Shown here: positions 27,856-36,595 of the stretch, in pieces
Layout: each line of letters starts with the position of its first letter
Position numbering within the stretch: position 1 is the stretch's first letter
NCBI RefSeq assembly: GCF_013167215.1
Contig: NZ_JABJWY010000009.1
Location: forward strand, 186,001-250,000
Direction: 5' to 3'
Length of the DNA: 64,000 bases
DNA from: Sphingobacterium prati
GTDB taxonomy: Bacteria > Bacteroidota > Bacteroidia > Sphingobacteriales > Sphingobacteriaceae
Translations under genes and position numbers: made by a program
The notes under the pieces: generated by a model
Database searches by the model: none
What the model saw: only the letters and a program-made list of their open reading frames with translations
What the model was told of the DNA's origin: nothing

Positions 27856-29094
27856 TTATAAATTGGCATTCTTCAAATATTTCATGATAATAGGTGTTGC
27901 TCCCGCTTTTTGCTGTACATATTGGCGGGCGGATTTCGCGGCCTCTATACGTTTTGATTGATCCTGCAATCGTTCAAAGACATCCATAAGTCCCTTACTA
28001 TCAGCAAATGAAAAGCCTCCTCCCTGTTCTATCAGATCTTTCGCTTCCTGAAATTTCTTAAAATTGGGACCAAACAGCACAGGCATTCCATAGGTTGCCG
28101 CTTCCAGTGTATTATGTATACCTACACCAAATCCGCCGCCGATATAGGCGAGCTGACCATAACCGTACAAAGAAGACAAAAGTCCAATATTGTCTATGAT
28201 CAATACCTTTGCTTCCGTTAAAGTCGCCCTGTCATATTCCGACATTTTTGAAAAACGAAGCGCTGCAGGCCACAAATTTAATATGCTGACAATATGGCCC
28301 TCATTAATCTCGTGTGGCGCTAAGATCAGCTTATATTCTTGAAACCGTTGGAGCAGATCTTTCAATAATTTCTCATCCTCAGGCCACGTACTTCCAGCCA
28401 CCAAAACAGGAGCTGTTTCCACAAAAGCCGCTATCAACGGTATTTCTTTTCGAACCTTAGGCAGGTCAATCACACGATCAAAACGTGTATCACCTGCTAA
28501 TCCCGCATTTCGAATTCCATATTCCTTCAATAGACGCACACTTTCCTCATTCTGAACAAAGAAATAAGTCACAAAGCCCAGAATTTTCAGAAAAAAAGTA
28601 CCATAAGCCTGAAAGAAAATCTGTTCCGGTCTAAAAATTGCCGAAACAAGAAATAATGGAATAGACCTGCTGTGTAAGCCTTCAAAATAATAATACCAAT
28701 ATTCATATTTTGTAAAGACTGTAAATGAGGGATTGATCAGGTCTAAAAACAGTCGTGCATTCTGAGCCGTGTCATAAGGTAAATAGAAAACATGATCTGC
28801 CAGATTGGTATTCTTTCTGATCTCATAGCCCGAAGGAGAATAAAATGTTACAATTATTTTGTGATCTAAATAATTATTTTTTACGGCCTCCAAAACAGGT
28901 CTACCCTGCTCAAATTCGCCCAATGAAGCGAAGTGAAACCAGATATGTTTTTGGCTAGAGTCAACCGATTGTTTCATCCGTAAATACCAATCTTTTCGTC
29001 CAGTTACCATGAGGCGTGCTTTGGCGTGAAAAGGGGCCAAAATACGCAATAAGAGTCCATAAAGAAAGATTCCAATTGAATAAAGCAAACGCAT
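27856..29094 (-). CDS. waaA: 3-deoxy-D-manno-octulosonic acid (Kdo) transferase
   Basis: 412-aa GT30 enzyme that adds Kdo to lipid A precursor at the inner membrane. An N-terminal membrane anchor (about 1-20) is followed by FHFASLGEFEQGRPV with the conserved catalytic Glu region, then VAGSTWPEDEKLL, LAPHEINEGHI and GGGFGVGIHNTLEAATYGMPVLFGP. Length is usual. Transcribed away from the epimerase genes; it fits the lipid A genes found at 35.8-39.2 kb. Confidence 0.92.
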   Translation of the reverse strand: MRLLYSIGIFLYGLLLRILAPFHAKARLMVTGRKDWYLRMKQSVDSSQKHIWFHFASLGEFEQGRPVLEAVKNNYLDHKIIVTFYSPSGYEIRKNTNLADHVFYLPYDTAQNARLFLDLINPSFTVFTKYEYWYYYFEGLHSRSIPLFLVSAIFRPEQIFFQAYGTFFLKILGFVTYFFVQNEESVRLLKEYGIRNAGLAGDTRFDRVIDLPKVRKEIPLIAAFVETAPVLVAGSTWPEDEKLLKDLLQRFQEYKLILAPHEINEGHIVSILNLWPAALRFSKMSEYDRATLTEAKVLIIDNIGLLSSLYGYGQLAYIGGGFGVGIHNTLEAATYGMPVLFGPNFKKFQEAKDLIEQGGGFSFADSKGLMDVFERLQDQSKRIEAAKSARQYVQQKAGATPIIMKYLKNANL

Positions 29095-29160
29095 GTTGTT
29101 AAAATAATGTTTATCTTAGTCAAAGATATCAAACCCATTTCATTAATAAGGAACCATTGA

Positions 29161-30153
29161 GTGGAAAATAAGCATCGCAAACGGATTTTGATCACAGGAG
29201 CAGCCGGCTTCCTTGGTTCCCATCTTTGCGATCGGTTTATTGCCGAAGATTACGCTGTTATCGGGATGGATAATCTGATCACCGGAGACTTAAAGAATAT
29301 CGCACATTTGTTCAAACTCGAAAATTTTGACTTTTACCATCACGATGTTTCAAAATTCGTATATGTGCCGGGACACCTGGATTACATTTTACATTTTGCC
29401 TCTCCGGCCAGTCCCGTTGACTATCTCAAAATCCCGATCCAAACACTCAAAGTTGGTTCGTTAGGCACCCATAATCTCCTAGGCCTGGCAAGGGCAAAGC
29501 AAGCCCGCATATTAGTAGCATCGACCTCAGAAGTGTATGGTGACCCCTTGATTTCGCCACAGTCTGAAGACTATTGGGGCAATGTCAATCCTGTCGGTCC
29601 AAGAGGGGTTTATGATGAAGCCAAACGATTTCAGGAAGCGATTACCATGGCCTATCACAATGCGCATGGGCTTGATACACGCATTGTAAGGATATTTAAC
29701 ACCTTTGGTTCAAGAATGCGCCTCAATGACGGACGTGCTATTCCCACTTTTATAGCCCAGGCTATTCGTGGTGAAGACATTACCATTTTTGGCGATGGCA
29801 CTCAGACACGATCATTCTGTTATATCGATGATCAAATCGAGGGCATTTATCGGTTGTTGCATTCCAATTGTATACAACCGATAAACATAGGCAACCCCGA
29901 CGAAATATCGTTATTACAGCTTGCTCAGGAGATCGTACATCTAACAGGCAGCTCAAGCAAGATCAGCCACCGACCATTACCTATAGACGACCCGAAACAA
30001 CGTAAACCAGATATTGGTATGGCAAAGGCAAAGTTAAATTGGCAGCCTCAAATAGACCGGAAACTCGGTTTAGAAAAAACCATAGATTTTTACAGGGAGG
30101 TTCCATTGGAAACCCTATCACATAAAGACTTTACATACTATAATAAAAAATAA
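29161..30153 (+). CDS. NAD-dependent UDP-glucuronate decarboxylase-like epimerase
   Basis: 330-aa SDR enzyme. NAD motif [16 protein letters not shown] at residues 11-26, [32 protein letters not shown] and catalytic [10 protein letters not shown], then [11 protein letters not shown] and [14 protein letters not shown]. These match UDP-xylose synthase-type decarboxylases. Start is GTG at 29161; the next in-frame ATG is well inside the Rossmann fold. The stop overlaps the galE start (TAATG), so the two are coupled and supply nucleotide sugars for surface polysaccharide. Confidence 0.87.
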   Translation: MENKHRKRILITGAAGFLGSHLCDRFIAEDYAVIGMDNLITGDLKNIAHLFKLENFDFYHHDVSKFVYVPGHLDYILHFASPASPVDYLKIPIQTLKVGSLGTHNLLGLARAKQARILVASTSEVYGDPLISPQSEDYWGNVNPVGPRGVYDEAKRFQEAITMAYHNAHGLDTRIVRIFNTFGSRMRLNDGRAIPTFIAQAIRGEDITIFGDGTQTRSFCYIDDQIEGIYRLLHSNCIQPINIGNPDEISLLQLAQEIVHLTGSSSKISHRPLPIDDPKQRKPDIGMAKAKLNWQPQIDRKLGLEKTIDFYREVPLETLSHKDFTYYNKK

Positions 30154-31184
30154 TGAACAAAAAAATATTAGTCACAGGCGGAACAGGCTATATTGGTTCT
30201 CACACAGTTGTCGAACTACATCAGGCAGGATATATTCCCGTAATCATTGATGATCTTTCCAATTCGAATATTAAGATTTTGGATCAAATCGAAAAGATCA
30301 TCGGGATTAAACCTGAATTTCACCAATTCGATCTTTGTAACACGGATAAAGTAAATGAATTCGTGAAAAATAATAGTGATATTTCAGGGATTATTCATTT
30401 TGCGGCATCCAAAGCTGTAGGTGAATCCGTTCAAAACCCTTTAAAATACTATCACAATAATTTTTTCTCCTTGATCAACATCTTGGAATCTTATCGGAAT
30501 AAACCGATTAATTTTGTATTCTCTTCAAGCTGTACAGTTTACGGCGAGCCAGACTCACTTCCTGTTAATGAAAGTGCTCCGGTTAAAAAAGCGGCTTCAC
30601 CTTATGGTAATACAAAACAGATCGCCGAAGAGATTTTGGAAGAAACAGCTATTGCATACGATAACTATAACATTATCGCATTACGCTACTTCAATCCTGT
30701 GGGTGCACATGAATCTGCACTAATAGGCGAGTTGCCAAATGGTGTACCACAAAACCTGCTGCCATTCATTACGCAGACCGCTATCGGGAAAAGAGAGAAA
30801 CTAACAGTGTTTGGAGACGATTATGATACGCCTGATGGTTCTTGTGTCCGTGACTATATCCATGTGGTTGATTTAGCAAAAGCACACGTCGCTGCAATCA
30901 AATTATTGGAAAAAGGTAACCCTAACGGTAAATATGATGTATTCAATGTGGGTACCGGCAATGGCTACTCCGTACTTGAAGCCATCAAAGCTTTTGAAAA
31001 AGCTTCCGGCCAAAAATTGAATTATGAAATAGGCCCACGTCGGGATGGTGATATCATCAAGGTTTACGGTGATGTGACCAAATCCGCTGAACAATTGGAT
31101 TGGAAAGCCGCACTGGGCATCGATGAAATGATGGCCTCGGCTTGGGCATGGGAAAAAAATCTGAAAGAAAATCCTTTGGATTAA
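30153..31184 (+). CDS. galE: UDP-glucose 4-epimerase
   Basis: 343-aa SDR enzyme interconverting UDP-glucose and UDP-galactose. VTGGTGYIGSHTVVEL binds NAD; SSSCTVYG and catalytic SPYGNTKQIAEE follow; YFNPVGAHESALIGE and DYDTPDGSCVRDYIHVVDLA are diagnostic of GalE. Translation is coupled to the preceding gene through a one-base stop-start overlap. Confidence 0.93.
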   Translation: MNKKILVTGGTGYIGSHTVVELHQAGYIPVIIDDLSNSNIKILDQIEKIIGIKPEFHQFDLCNTDKVNEFVKNNSDISGIIHFAASKAVGESVQNPLKYYHNNFFSLINILESYRNKPINFVFSSSCTVYGEPDSLPVNESAPVKKAASPYGNTKQIAEEILEETAIAYDNYNIIALRYFNPVGAHESALIGELPNGVPQNLLPFITQTAIGKREKLTVFGDDYDTPDGSCVRDYIHVVDLAKAHVAAIKLLEKGNPNGKYDVFNVGTGNGYSVLEAIKAFEKASGQKLNYEIGPRRDGDIIKVYGDVTKSAEQLDWKAALGIDEMMASAWAWEKNLKENPLD

Positions 31185-31224
31185 ATAGGAGCTCGTTGAG
31201 TGCCAAAAAAGCATTTTAAATACT

Positions 31225-31401
31225 TTATATGATATGACCGTCTTCGTAACTGAAACGGTCATAATCTTTACCTGCTCTTTTGGTATCATCTGTCTGTTTA
31301 ACACGATACGGCCTGCTTTGCAGGTAGTTTTTATTGCCAACTTTTCTATTTACCAGCGGACCGATTAGGCCCCTGATAAATCCATTATCATTTATTCCCA
31401 T
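31225..31401 (-). pseudogene. N-terminal remnant of a short Bacteroidota hypothetical protein
   Basis: 58 codons starting MGINDNGFIRGLIGPLVNR and continuing with YLQSRPYRVKQTDDTKRAG before an early stop. The Gly-rich start and the SRP...QT..T pattern look like the first part of a larger conserved protein, from memory of similar Bacteroidota sequences; this cannot be verified here. A genuine small gene is the alternative. No promoter box is seen upstream. Confidence 0.35.
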
Positions 31402-31592
31402 ACCTAAAGACACCACAGTAAAGACCTGTTATCAAGCATCTTATTGATTTTTAAGGATGTCCAAATTCGGGTAAAATGACAATTGTAAATCTTGCAATTT
31501 TCAAGGGACTTTGTTGTAAACAGCTTATGGGCAAGTTCGTCCCACGCTCGCCCTGCCCCCCACTTGTAAAAAACGTGCACGCACAGTGAAAG

Positions 31593-31660
31593 CACCTTAA
31601 AAGGTGGACTCAACGAGCACGCACTGTGCACTGAACCTGCCTACAGGGCGAACTCGGTAA
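31593..31660. repeat. Inverted-repeat cluster in the remnant tract
   Basis: A 6-bp hairpin CACCTT-AA-AAGGTG is bracketed by imperfect copies of GTGCAC/CAGTG and CACTG/GTGCAC (31576-31589 and 31618-31634). The outer pairing is imperfect, so a single extended cruciform is only a suggestion. Confidence 0.35.
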
Positions 31661-31767
31661 TAACCTGGTCTTAACTTGGTCCCCATGGGATCCCTTTGAC
31701 AGCCGAAGGGCGACAGTAGACATCCCCAAGAAGCGACTTGACAAAATATGTGCTTGATATCGATGGA

Positions 31768-31893
31768 TTAATTTTTTGGGAAAATCAGCGCCAGTTTGAT
31801 TCGAGTGCCTTTGGTAGGGTCATTGCGTAATAAAAAACGAAAACAAGCATCGCGATCTTTCTGCAAAGCATTCTTAGCGTCCAGATAAGTAAG
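31768..31893 (-). pseudogene. C-terminal remnant of an unknown protein
   Basis: About 42 open codons with no start codon, just behind the stop of the 31904 gene: LDAKNALQKDRDACFRFLL then NDPTKGTRIKLALIFPKN and a stop. The protein-like composition and clean ending suggest the tail of a lost gene. It lies upstream of the N-terminal remnant on the same strand, so the two cannot be one gene copy; they may be ends of two tandem copies. Confidence 0.35.
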
Positions 31894-31903
31894 AAATTAC
31901 CCT

Positions 31904-33646
31904 TTAGACAAGCTCTTTATCAGAAATATAGTCCATCAACATTTCGGCCTGCCCACCCAATTTCTTTTTCAAGCGTTGCATTGATTTTTTGATAGCATCA
32001 GGAGTAACACCCAAAACATTAGCGACTTCCCTATTATTTAGCCCCATCTTCATAAGCACAATCACCCGCAGATTAGATTCGGTAATATCAGGAAACTTAG
32101 TCTGAATATGTTGCAGCACGTTTGGAAATTCCTTTGCTAGCAAAAATTTGAATTCCTGCCATTTCTCGTCCGTTATAAGATGGGAATGCAAAAGTGTTTT
32201 AAGTTCATCTCTGTCTTTCGCGCTTGTCTCACCCATTTCGTCGAGCATAGAAGAAAGAAGATTAATTTGTTCATTATTACGCTTCAGATATACCATATAC
32301 TCTTCTATCTGGCTTTTAGAGCTCGTTAATTCCTTATCCAATTCAGCTTTTGTATACTTGAGATTCAACAACTGGTATTCGTACTCCCGTATACGTTTCT
32401 TCGCACGGTATCGAAAAGTATTATAAATAAAAAAAGATAATATCAATACAAATACACTTAGTGTCACCCACAATCTGGTCTCTGCCTGTTTCTTCTTAAT
32501 TAATGCTTGCGCCAATGAGAGCTTATCTACATATTTTTGCTTGTCAGCCATAAATTTTAATTGCGACAAAACAGGATCCCCATCTAAGAATCGTAATGAA
32601 TCTTGGAGCTGCTCAATTCGCCGCCGTGCATTTAGCTCTTGCTTTAAATCATGATTTTGAATGGCAAGATTCAACTTATGCCCCTCTAACTCAAGTATAG
32701 TTTTCTTATCGTCGGCACCTTCCAATAAGCGTTCGGTTTCCCGGATCATTTGATGTACCGCTCGATTTGATCCCATGTTAATACTTAAGCGAATCCGCAG
32801 CATTAAAGCAAAAATGGTATTTTTATTATTCCCAAGCGATTTTGAAATTTCTAGATCTTTATCTAAAAGCGACAGTGCCTTTTGATAATCTTTCTTTCCT
32901 TCGTGAATCAGCGCTTGATTGCCCAACGTCTTCGCGTAGCGGAGGGAATCTTTTTCAGAAAGTGCCAATTTCTGGGCAAGTTCAAAACTTTGCATTGCCT
33001 GCGCAGTATCCCCACCACTTTTTAAAGTTAATAAGCCCAAATTATCTAAGATCTCTGCTTTCAATTTTGGAGAAATCCCCTGCTGCTGCTTGCCGAGTTC
33101 TAAATACTTGATTCCCGACCGATAATCCCCTAAAGATCCAAAGAAATAGCCTAGCTTTTTGTACGTCTGCGTCAGCTCCAAAACGAGTTCCTTTGGTATA
33201 TCTTCTAAGCCTTTTTCCCCCTCCAATAGTAAAGGAAGTGCCTCCGATGCCTTTAAACATCTATACAGATAAAACCCGTACATCACTTTTACCCAAGATT
33301 TGACATTTTGGTAATTATATTCTTTTTCAAGATCGAGCGCCTTTAAATAATATTTGTCACTAAAGCTATTTCTTCCACCTTCGGTATCAAAAGATTGATC
33401 CGCTAGCAGGCAATAATAAATTGCAAGCAGTGCATTGTCGTTTTTTCGGATTGCCTGATTGAAATATGGTGTTAGGTATCTGCTCAGCGCTGAACTTGAT
33501 GTCTGATATTTATGCGACTCCCGGATAAGTGTCTCGTAAAAATTCTTTTCTTCTTCAGAGGAATTCGAATCCATCAGATCCATCCCAAAAGCAGCACGAC
33601 CGGATATTATAATTGCAAAAAAAAGTATAAAAAATAGTCTCAGCAT
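31904..33646 (-). CDS. TPR-containing membrane regulator with C-terminal HTH
   Basis: About 580 aa from ATG 33646. A signal or anchor (LRLFFILFFAIIISG) leads to periplasmic TPR repeats (about residues 50-350), then a membrane helix (LWVTLSVFVLILSFFIYNTF), a cytoplasmic coiled coil, and a LuxR-like HTH at the end (ITESNLRVIVLMKMGLNNREVANVLGVT). This layout is common in Bacteroidota regulators that sense through TPRs. Targets are unknown. A longer frame to 33739 overlaps the upstream gene and lacks a sensible signal peptide. Confidence 0.78.
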   Translation of the reverse strand: MLRLFFILFFAIIISGRAAFGMDLMDSNSSEEEKNFYETLIRESHKYQTSSSALSRYLTPYFNQAIRKNDNALLAIYYCLLADQSFDTEGGRNSFSDKYYLKALDLEKEYNYQNVKSWVKVMYGFYLYRCLKASEALPLLLEGEKGLEDIPKELVLELTQTYKKLGYFFGSLGDYRSGIKYLELGKQQQGISPKLKAEILDNLGLLTLKSGGDTAQAMQSFELAQKLALSEKDSLRYAKTLGNQALIHEGKKDYQKALSLLDKDLEISKSLGNNKNTIFALMLRIRLSINMGSNRAVHQMIRETERLLEGADDKKTILELEGHKLNLAIQNHDLKQELNARRRIEQLQDSLRFLDGDPVLSQLKFMADKQKYVDKLSLAQALIKKKQAETRLWVTLSVFVLILSFFIYNTFRYRAKKRIREYEYQLLNLKYTKAELDKELTSSKSQIEEYMVYLKRNNEQINLLSSMLDEMGETSAKDRDELKTLLHSHLITDEKWQEFKFLLAKEFPNVLQHIQTKFPDITESNLRVIVLMKMGLNNREVANVLGVTPDAIKKSMQRLKKKLGGQAEMLMDYISDKELV

Positions 33647-33732
33647 AATGGCATGGAAGTCGAATTTTAGCCTAAAAATAAAAAATAATTTTAAATACAC
33701 CTTGAATCTACAAAATAAACATTGTGCTGATT

Positions 33733-34341
33733 TCACCAAACACCATGTGAGCTATTGCTTTCATCGGAATCAAAACAATAAATATGAGATGGAGTAATTG
33801 CTTTAGTCAGTATTACGTCGTATTCATTCCTATCAGATATTTTTTCAATCGGGTCAAAAAAAGATAGTCCTACACGTTGTACTTTAGTAGCACATTGTGC
33901 AAAAAAACGATCATAAAATCCTTTCCCATAACCAACTCTATAACCATCGGTATCAAATACAAGCAAAGGGACCACAATAAAATCAATAAGCGATGGCAAT
34001 ACTGCAGTTCCCGAAACAGGCTCCGGAATTCCCCATTCATTCTTCTCAAATACCGTTTGATGATTAAGAATATAATGCTGCATGGAATAGTCCACAAAGT
34101 TTGAACGGGAAACAACTAAGGTGATTTTCGGAAAAAATTCCTTCACATAATTTATGATGGAATAGGTGTCTGGCTCATGATATTTTTCAATAGGTAGAAA
34201 AACATGCATATATTTGACGCTCGCTAGTTCAATTTTCTGAAATTGCGACAGTAATTTACGATTAAGACTTTCCTCCTCTGCCTTGGAAAGCTGGCATCTT
34301 TTCACTTTAAATTCCTGTCTTAATTCCTTTTTAGATTTCAT
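33733..34341 (-). CDS. 5-formyltetrahydrofolate cyclo-ligase
   Basis: About 202 aa from ATG 34341 (MKSKKELRQEFKVKR). The enzyme converts 5-formyl-THF to 5,10-methenyl-THF with ATP. The start resembles the family pattern of an Arg/Lys-rich helix. VVPLLVFDTDGYRVGYGKGFYDRFF is the ATP and Mg-binding signature. The frame stays open to 34470, but that extension is hydrophobic and not conserved. Confidence 0.9.
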   Translation of the reverse strand: MKSKKELRQEFKVKRCQLSKAEEESLNRKLLSQFQKIELASVKYMHVFLPIEKYHEPDTYSIINYVKEFFPKITLVVSRSNFVDYSMQHYILNHQTVFEKNEWGIPEPVSGTAVLPSLIDFIVVPLLVFDTDGYRVGYGKGFYDRFFAQCATKVQRVGLSFFDPIEKISDRNEYDVILTKAITPSHIYCFDSDESNSSHGVW

Positions 34342-34504
34342 GCCTAAATATATATCTTTTATTTCATCAATAAAGCGAGCAGCAAATGAATTAACTTTTT
34401 CCTTATCGTTTATAATAATGTAGATAATTGAAACTAGCAAAAAAAACGGCCTTGTAGCGAGCGCTATCAAGACCGAATAATCAACCTAAACCTAAAATCT
34501 TATA

Positions 34505-35065
34505 TTACTTTACACGCTCGATATAATTACCTGTCTGCGTATCGACTCTTACTTTCTCTCCCTGGTTAATGAATAAAGGCACCATAATCTCTACTCCTGT
34601 TTCTACAGTAGCTTTTTTCAAGGCATTTGTAGATGTATCGCCCTTCACGGCAGGCTCAGTATATGTAATTTCCAATTCAACACTTTTAGGTGCCTCCGCC
34701 ATAATAGGCTCATCACTTTCAAAAGCAATAATAACAGTCATTCCTTCTTTCAAGAAACGTGCTGAATCACCAAATAAAAATTTGGGAATATTGAATTGCT
34801 CATACGTATTATTGTCCATGACAACGAAGAATTCGCCATCTTCGTAAAGGTATTGATAATCATTCGTTTCAACACGTGCTATCTCTACACTCTCATCAAC
34901 TCTAAAACGATATTCAACTAATTTTCCAGTCTTCACATTACGCATTCTTGCTTGATAGAATGCGCGCAAGTTACCTGGTGTACGGTGTATATATTCTTCT
35001 ACAGAGACTAGCTCTCCATTAAATCTTAAAATATTTCCTGATTTTACCTCTGATGCCTTAGCCAT
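34505..35065 (-). CDS. efp: Elongation factor P
   Basis: 186 aa. Domain I has the KOW-like fold with SGNILRFNGELVSVEEYIHRTPGNLRAF; the tip residue that is modified in many species lies in the loop HRTPGNLR and here is an Arg, as in rhamnosylated EF-P types. Domains II and III follow, ending KVRVDTQTGNYIERVK. EF-P relieves stalling at polyproline. A promoter box lies 43 nt upstream of the ATG. Confidence 0.93.
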   Translation of the reverse strand: MAKASEVKSGNILRFNGELVSVEEYIHRTPGNLRAFYQARMRNVKTGKLVEYRFRVDESVEIARVETNDYQYLYEDGEFFVVMDNNTYEQFNIPKFLFGDSARFLKEGMTVIIAFESDEPIMAEAPKSVELEITYTEPAVKGDTSTNALKKATVETGVEIMVPLFINQGEKVRVDTQTGNYIERVK

Positions 35066-35108
35066 TTTTTGAATTGAACTTTAAACGGTTATCTCATTAT
35101 TGAGTCGT

Positions 35109-35116
35109 CAAAAATA
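35109..35116 (-). promoter_or_regulatory. Promoter -7 box of efp
   Basis: TATTTTTG on the minus strand, 43 nt before ATG 35065. No clear -33. Confidence 0.4.
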
Positions 35117-35149
35117 CAAAAACTAATTGTGTTATAAAAATTTCATTCG

Positions 35150-35773
35150 TTACTTTTTGAAGTCGGCAATTGAAATAGTTTCGTCACAGAATTCGTATTC
35201 TTTTTTTTGATTTGAGCAAATAATAAACAATCTAAAATCGAGCTTGGTACGATCTATTAAATCCAGATACCATTCCTCTCCTTCACTGTCCAGGTTGCTT
35301 GTAGGTTCATCCAATAAGACTAACTTTGAATCGGAACAGCAGGCTAAAACTAATTTAACCCGTTGACGCATACCCGATGAAAAATGTTTTATTTCTTTAT
35401 CTAAGGCGCTTGCTAATCCTAGCAAATTCAAAACACGTTCTTTATCAAAACCTTGGAGGTAACTTTTAAACCGAAAATGAAAATCGATCAATTCACGTAA
35501 GGTAAATTCTTCAATCAACTCGATATATGGTGCTGCAATGGACAGCTCTTGATAAACCGCATCTATACCAATGGTATTCGTCTCCATGGTATAAAGCAAC
35601 TCCCCCTGCGAAGGTGATAAGCTGCCAGAAAGAACCTTCAACAAGGTCGATTTTCCAGAACCGTTTTGACCGAGGACAGCATAGCTCTTCCCGGACTCAA
35701 AACGATAATTAATATGCCTGAAAATCCATTCGCTGTTATATCTTCGACCTATATCCTTTAAAGTTATTTCCAA
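35150..35773 (-). CDS. Stand-alone ABC transporter ATP-binding protein
   Basis: 207 aa. Walker A GQNGSGKST, signature FSSGMRQRVKLVLA, Walker B KLVLLDEPTSNLD. No permease gene lies nearby. It follows lpxA by 23 nt in the lipid A operon and precedes efp. The closest general type is the small CcmA-like or drug-export ATPase; its membrane partner must be elsewhere. Function otherwise unknown. Confidence 0.82.
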   Translation of the reverse strand: MEITLKDIGRRYNSEWIFRHINYRFESGKSYAVLGQNGSGKSTLLKVLSGSLSPSQGELLYTMETNTIGIDAVYQELSIAAPYIELIEEFTLRELIDFHFRFKSYLQGFDKERVLNLLGLASALDKEIKHFSSGMRQRVKLVLACCSDSKLVLLDEPTSNLDSEGEEWYLDLIDRTKLDFRLFIICSNQKKEYEFCDETISIADFKK

Positions 35774-35796
35774 AGCTATACGATTCGGTAATGCTA

Positions 35797-36585
35797 TTAC
35801 ATTGCTCTATTATTGAATCCCTTCATGATACCCCTACCAGAATTACGGATGAAATCTAAAATTTCATCACGGATTTCCGTTGCCTGATATTCAGCTTCAA
35901 TAATTTCTATTGCCTTAGCTAGATTTCGATTCTGAACAAATAGAATGCGGTAAAGATTTTGAATTTCGGCAATCTGTTCTTCAGAAAAGCCTCTTCTACG
36001 CAATCCTACGGAATTAATTCCGGCGTATGAAATCGGCTCACGAGCTGCTTTCACAAAAGGAGGGATATCTTTACGTACTAAGGATCCACCGGTAACAAAT
36101 GCATGTGAACCAATTTTCACAAATTGATGCACGGCCACCATTCCGGCTAAAACAACATAATCTCCAACGGTAATATGCCCAGCTAGTGTACTATTATTGG
36201 AAAAAACACAATTATCACCCACTTCACAATCGTGTGCAACGTGGCTATAAGCTTGAATCAAACAATTTTTACCAATGACAGTTTTATATCGATCCTTTGT
36301 ACCTCGATTGATTGTCACGCATTCGCGAATAGTAGTATTATCACCAATTTCTGCAGTTGTAACCTCACCATCAAATTTCAAGTCTTGCGGTTCACCAGAA
36401 ATTACGGCACCGGGATATATCTTACAGTTCTTTCCAATCCGAGCTCCATCCATAATGGTCACGTTTGAGCCAATCCAAGTACCTTCTCCAATGACAACGT
36501 CTTTGTAAATGGTTACAAATGGTTCAATGACCACATTTTTAGCAATCTTTGCTTCTGGATGAATATAAGCTAATGGCTGTATCAT
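35797..36585 (-). CDS. lpxA: UDP-N-acetylglucosamine acyltransferase
   Basis: 262 aa. First step of lipid A synthesis: transfer of a 3-hydroxyacyl group to UDP-GlcNAc. The left-handed beta helix is seen as hexapeptide repeats from IHPEAKIAKNVVIEPFVTI to about residue 185; catalytic His lies in AYSHVAHDCEVGD. The C-terminal helical part starts at GLRRRGFS. It follows lpxC-fabZ by 10 nt. Confidence 0.95.
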   Translation of the reverse strand: MIQPLAYIHPEAKIAKNVVIEPFVTIYKDVVIGEGTWIGSNVTIMDGARIGKNCKIYPGAVISGEPQDLKFDGEVTTAEIGDNTTIRECVTINRGTKDRYKTVIGKNCLIQAYSHVAHDCEVGDNCVFSNNSTLAGHITVGDYVVLAGMVAVHQFVKIGSHAFVTGGSLVRKDIPPFVKAAREPISYAGINSVGLRRRGFSEEQIAEIQNLYRILFVQNRNLAKAIEIIEAEYQATEIRDEILDFIRNSGRGIMKGFNNRAM

Positions 36586-36595
36586 CTATACTTCT

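Larger units (their letters stand above)
31185..31903. other. 719-nt tract without an intact gene
   Basis: Between galE and the TPR-HTH gene. It holds two short gene remnants on the minus strand (31225-31401 and 31768-31893), an 11-nt inverted repeat GCTCGTTGAGT (31191-31201 with 31608-31618), a small hairpin CACCTT-AA-AAGGTG (31593-31606), and a G+C-richer stretch at 31530-31740. No tRNA, rRNA or intact transposase was found. It looks like the scar of a lost mobile or repeated gene unit. Confidence 0.6.

Noticed and set aside
31404..31631. 75-codon minus-strand open frame in the remnant tract
   Set aside because: No protein-like pattern, Cys and Trp scattered, and no promoter; treated as noncoding.
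31640..31745. Possible tRNA in the G+C-richer part of the remnant tract
   Set aside because: No cloverleaf with T-loop GTTCRA and matching acceptor stem could be drawn.
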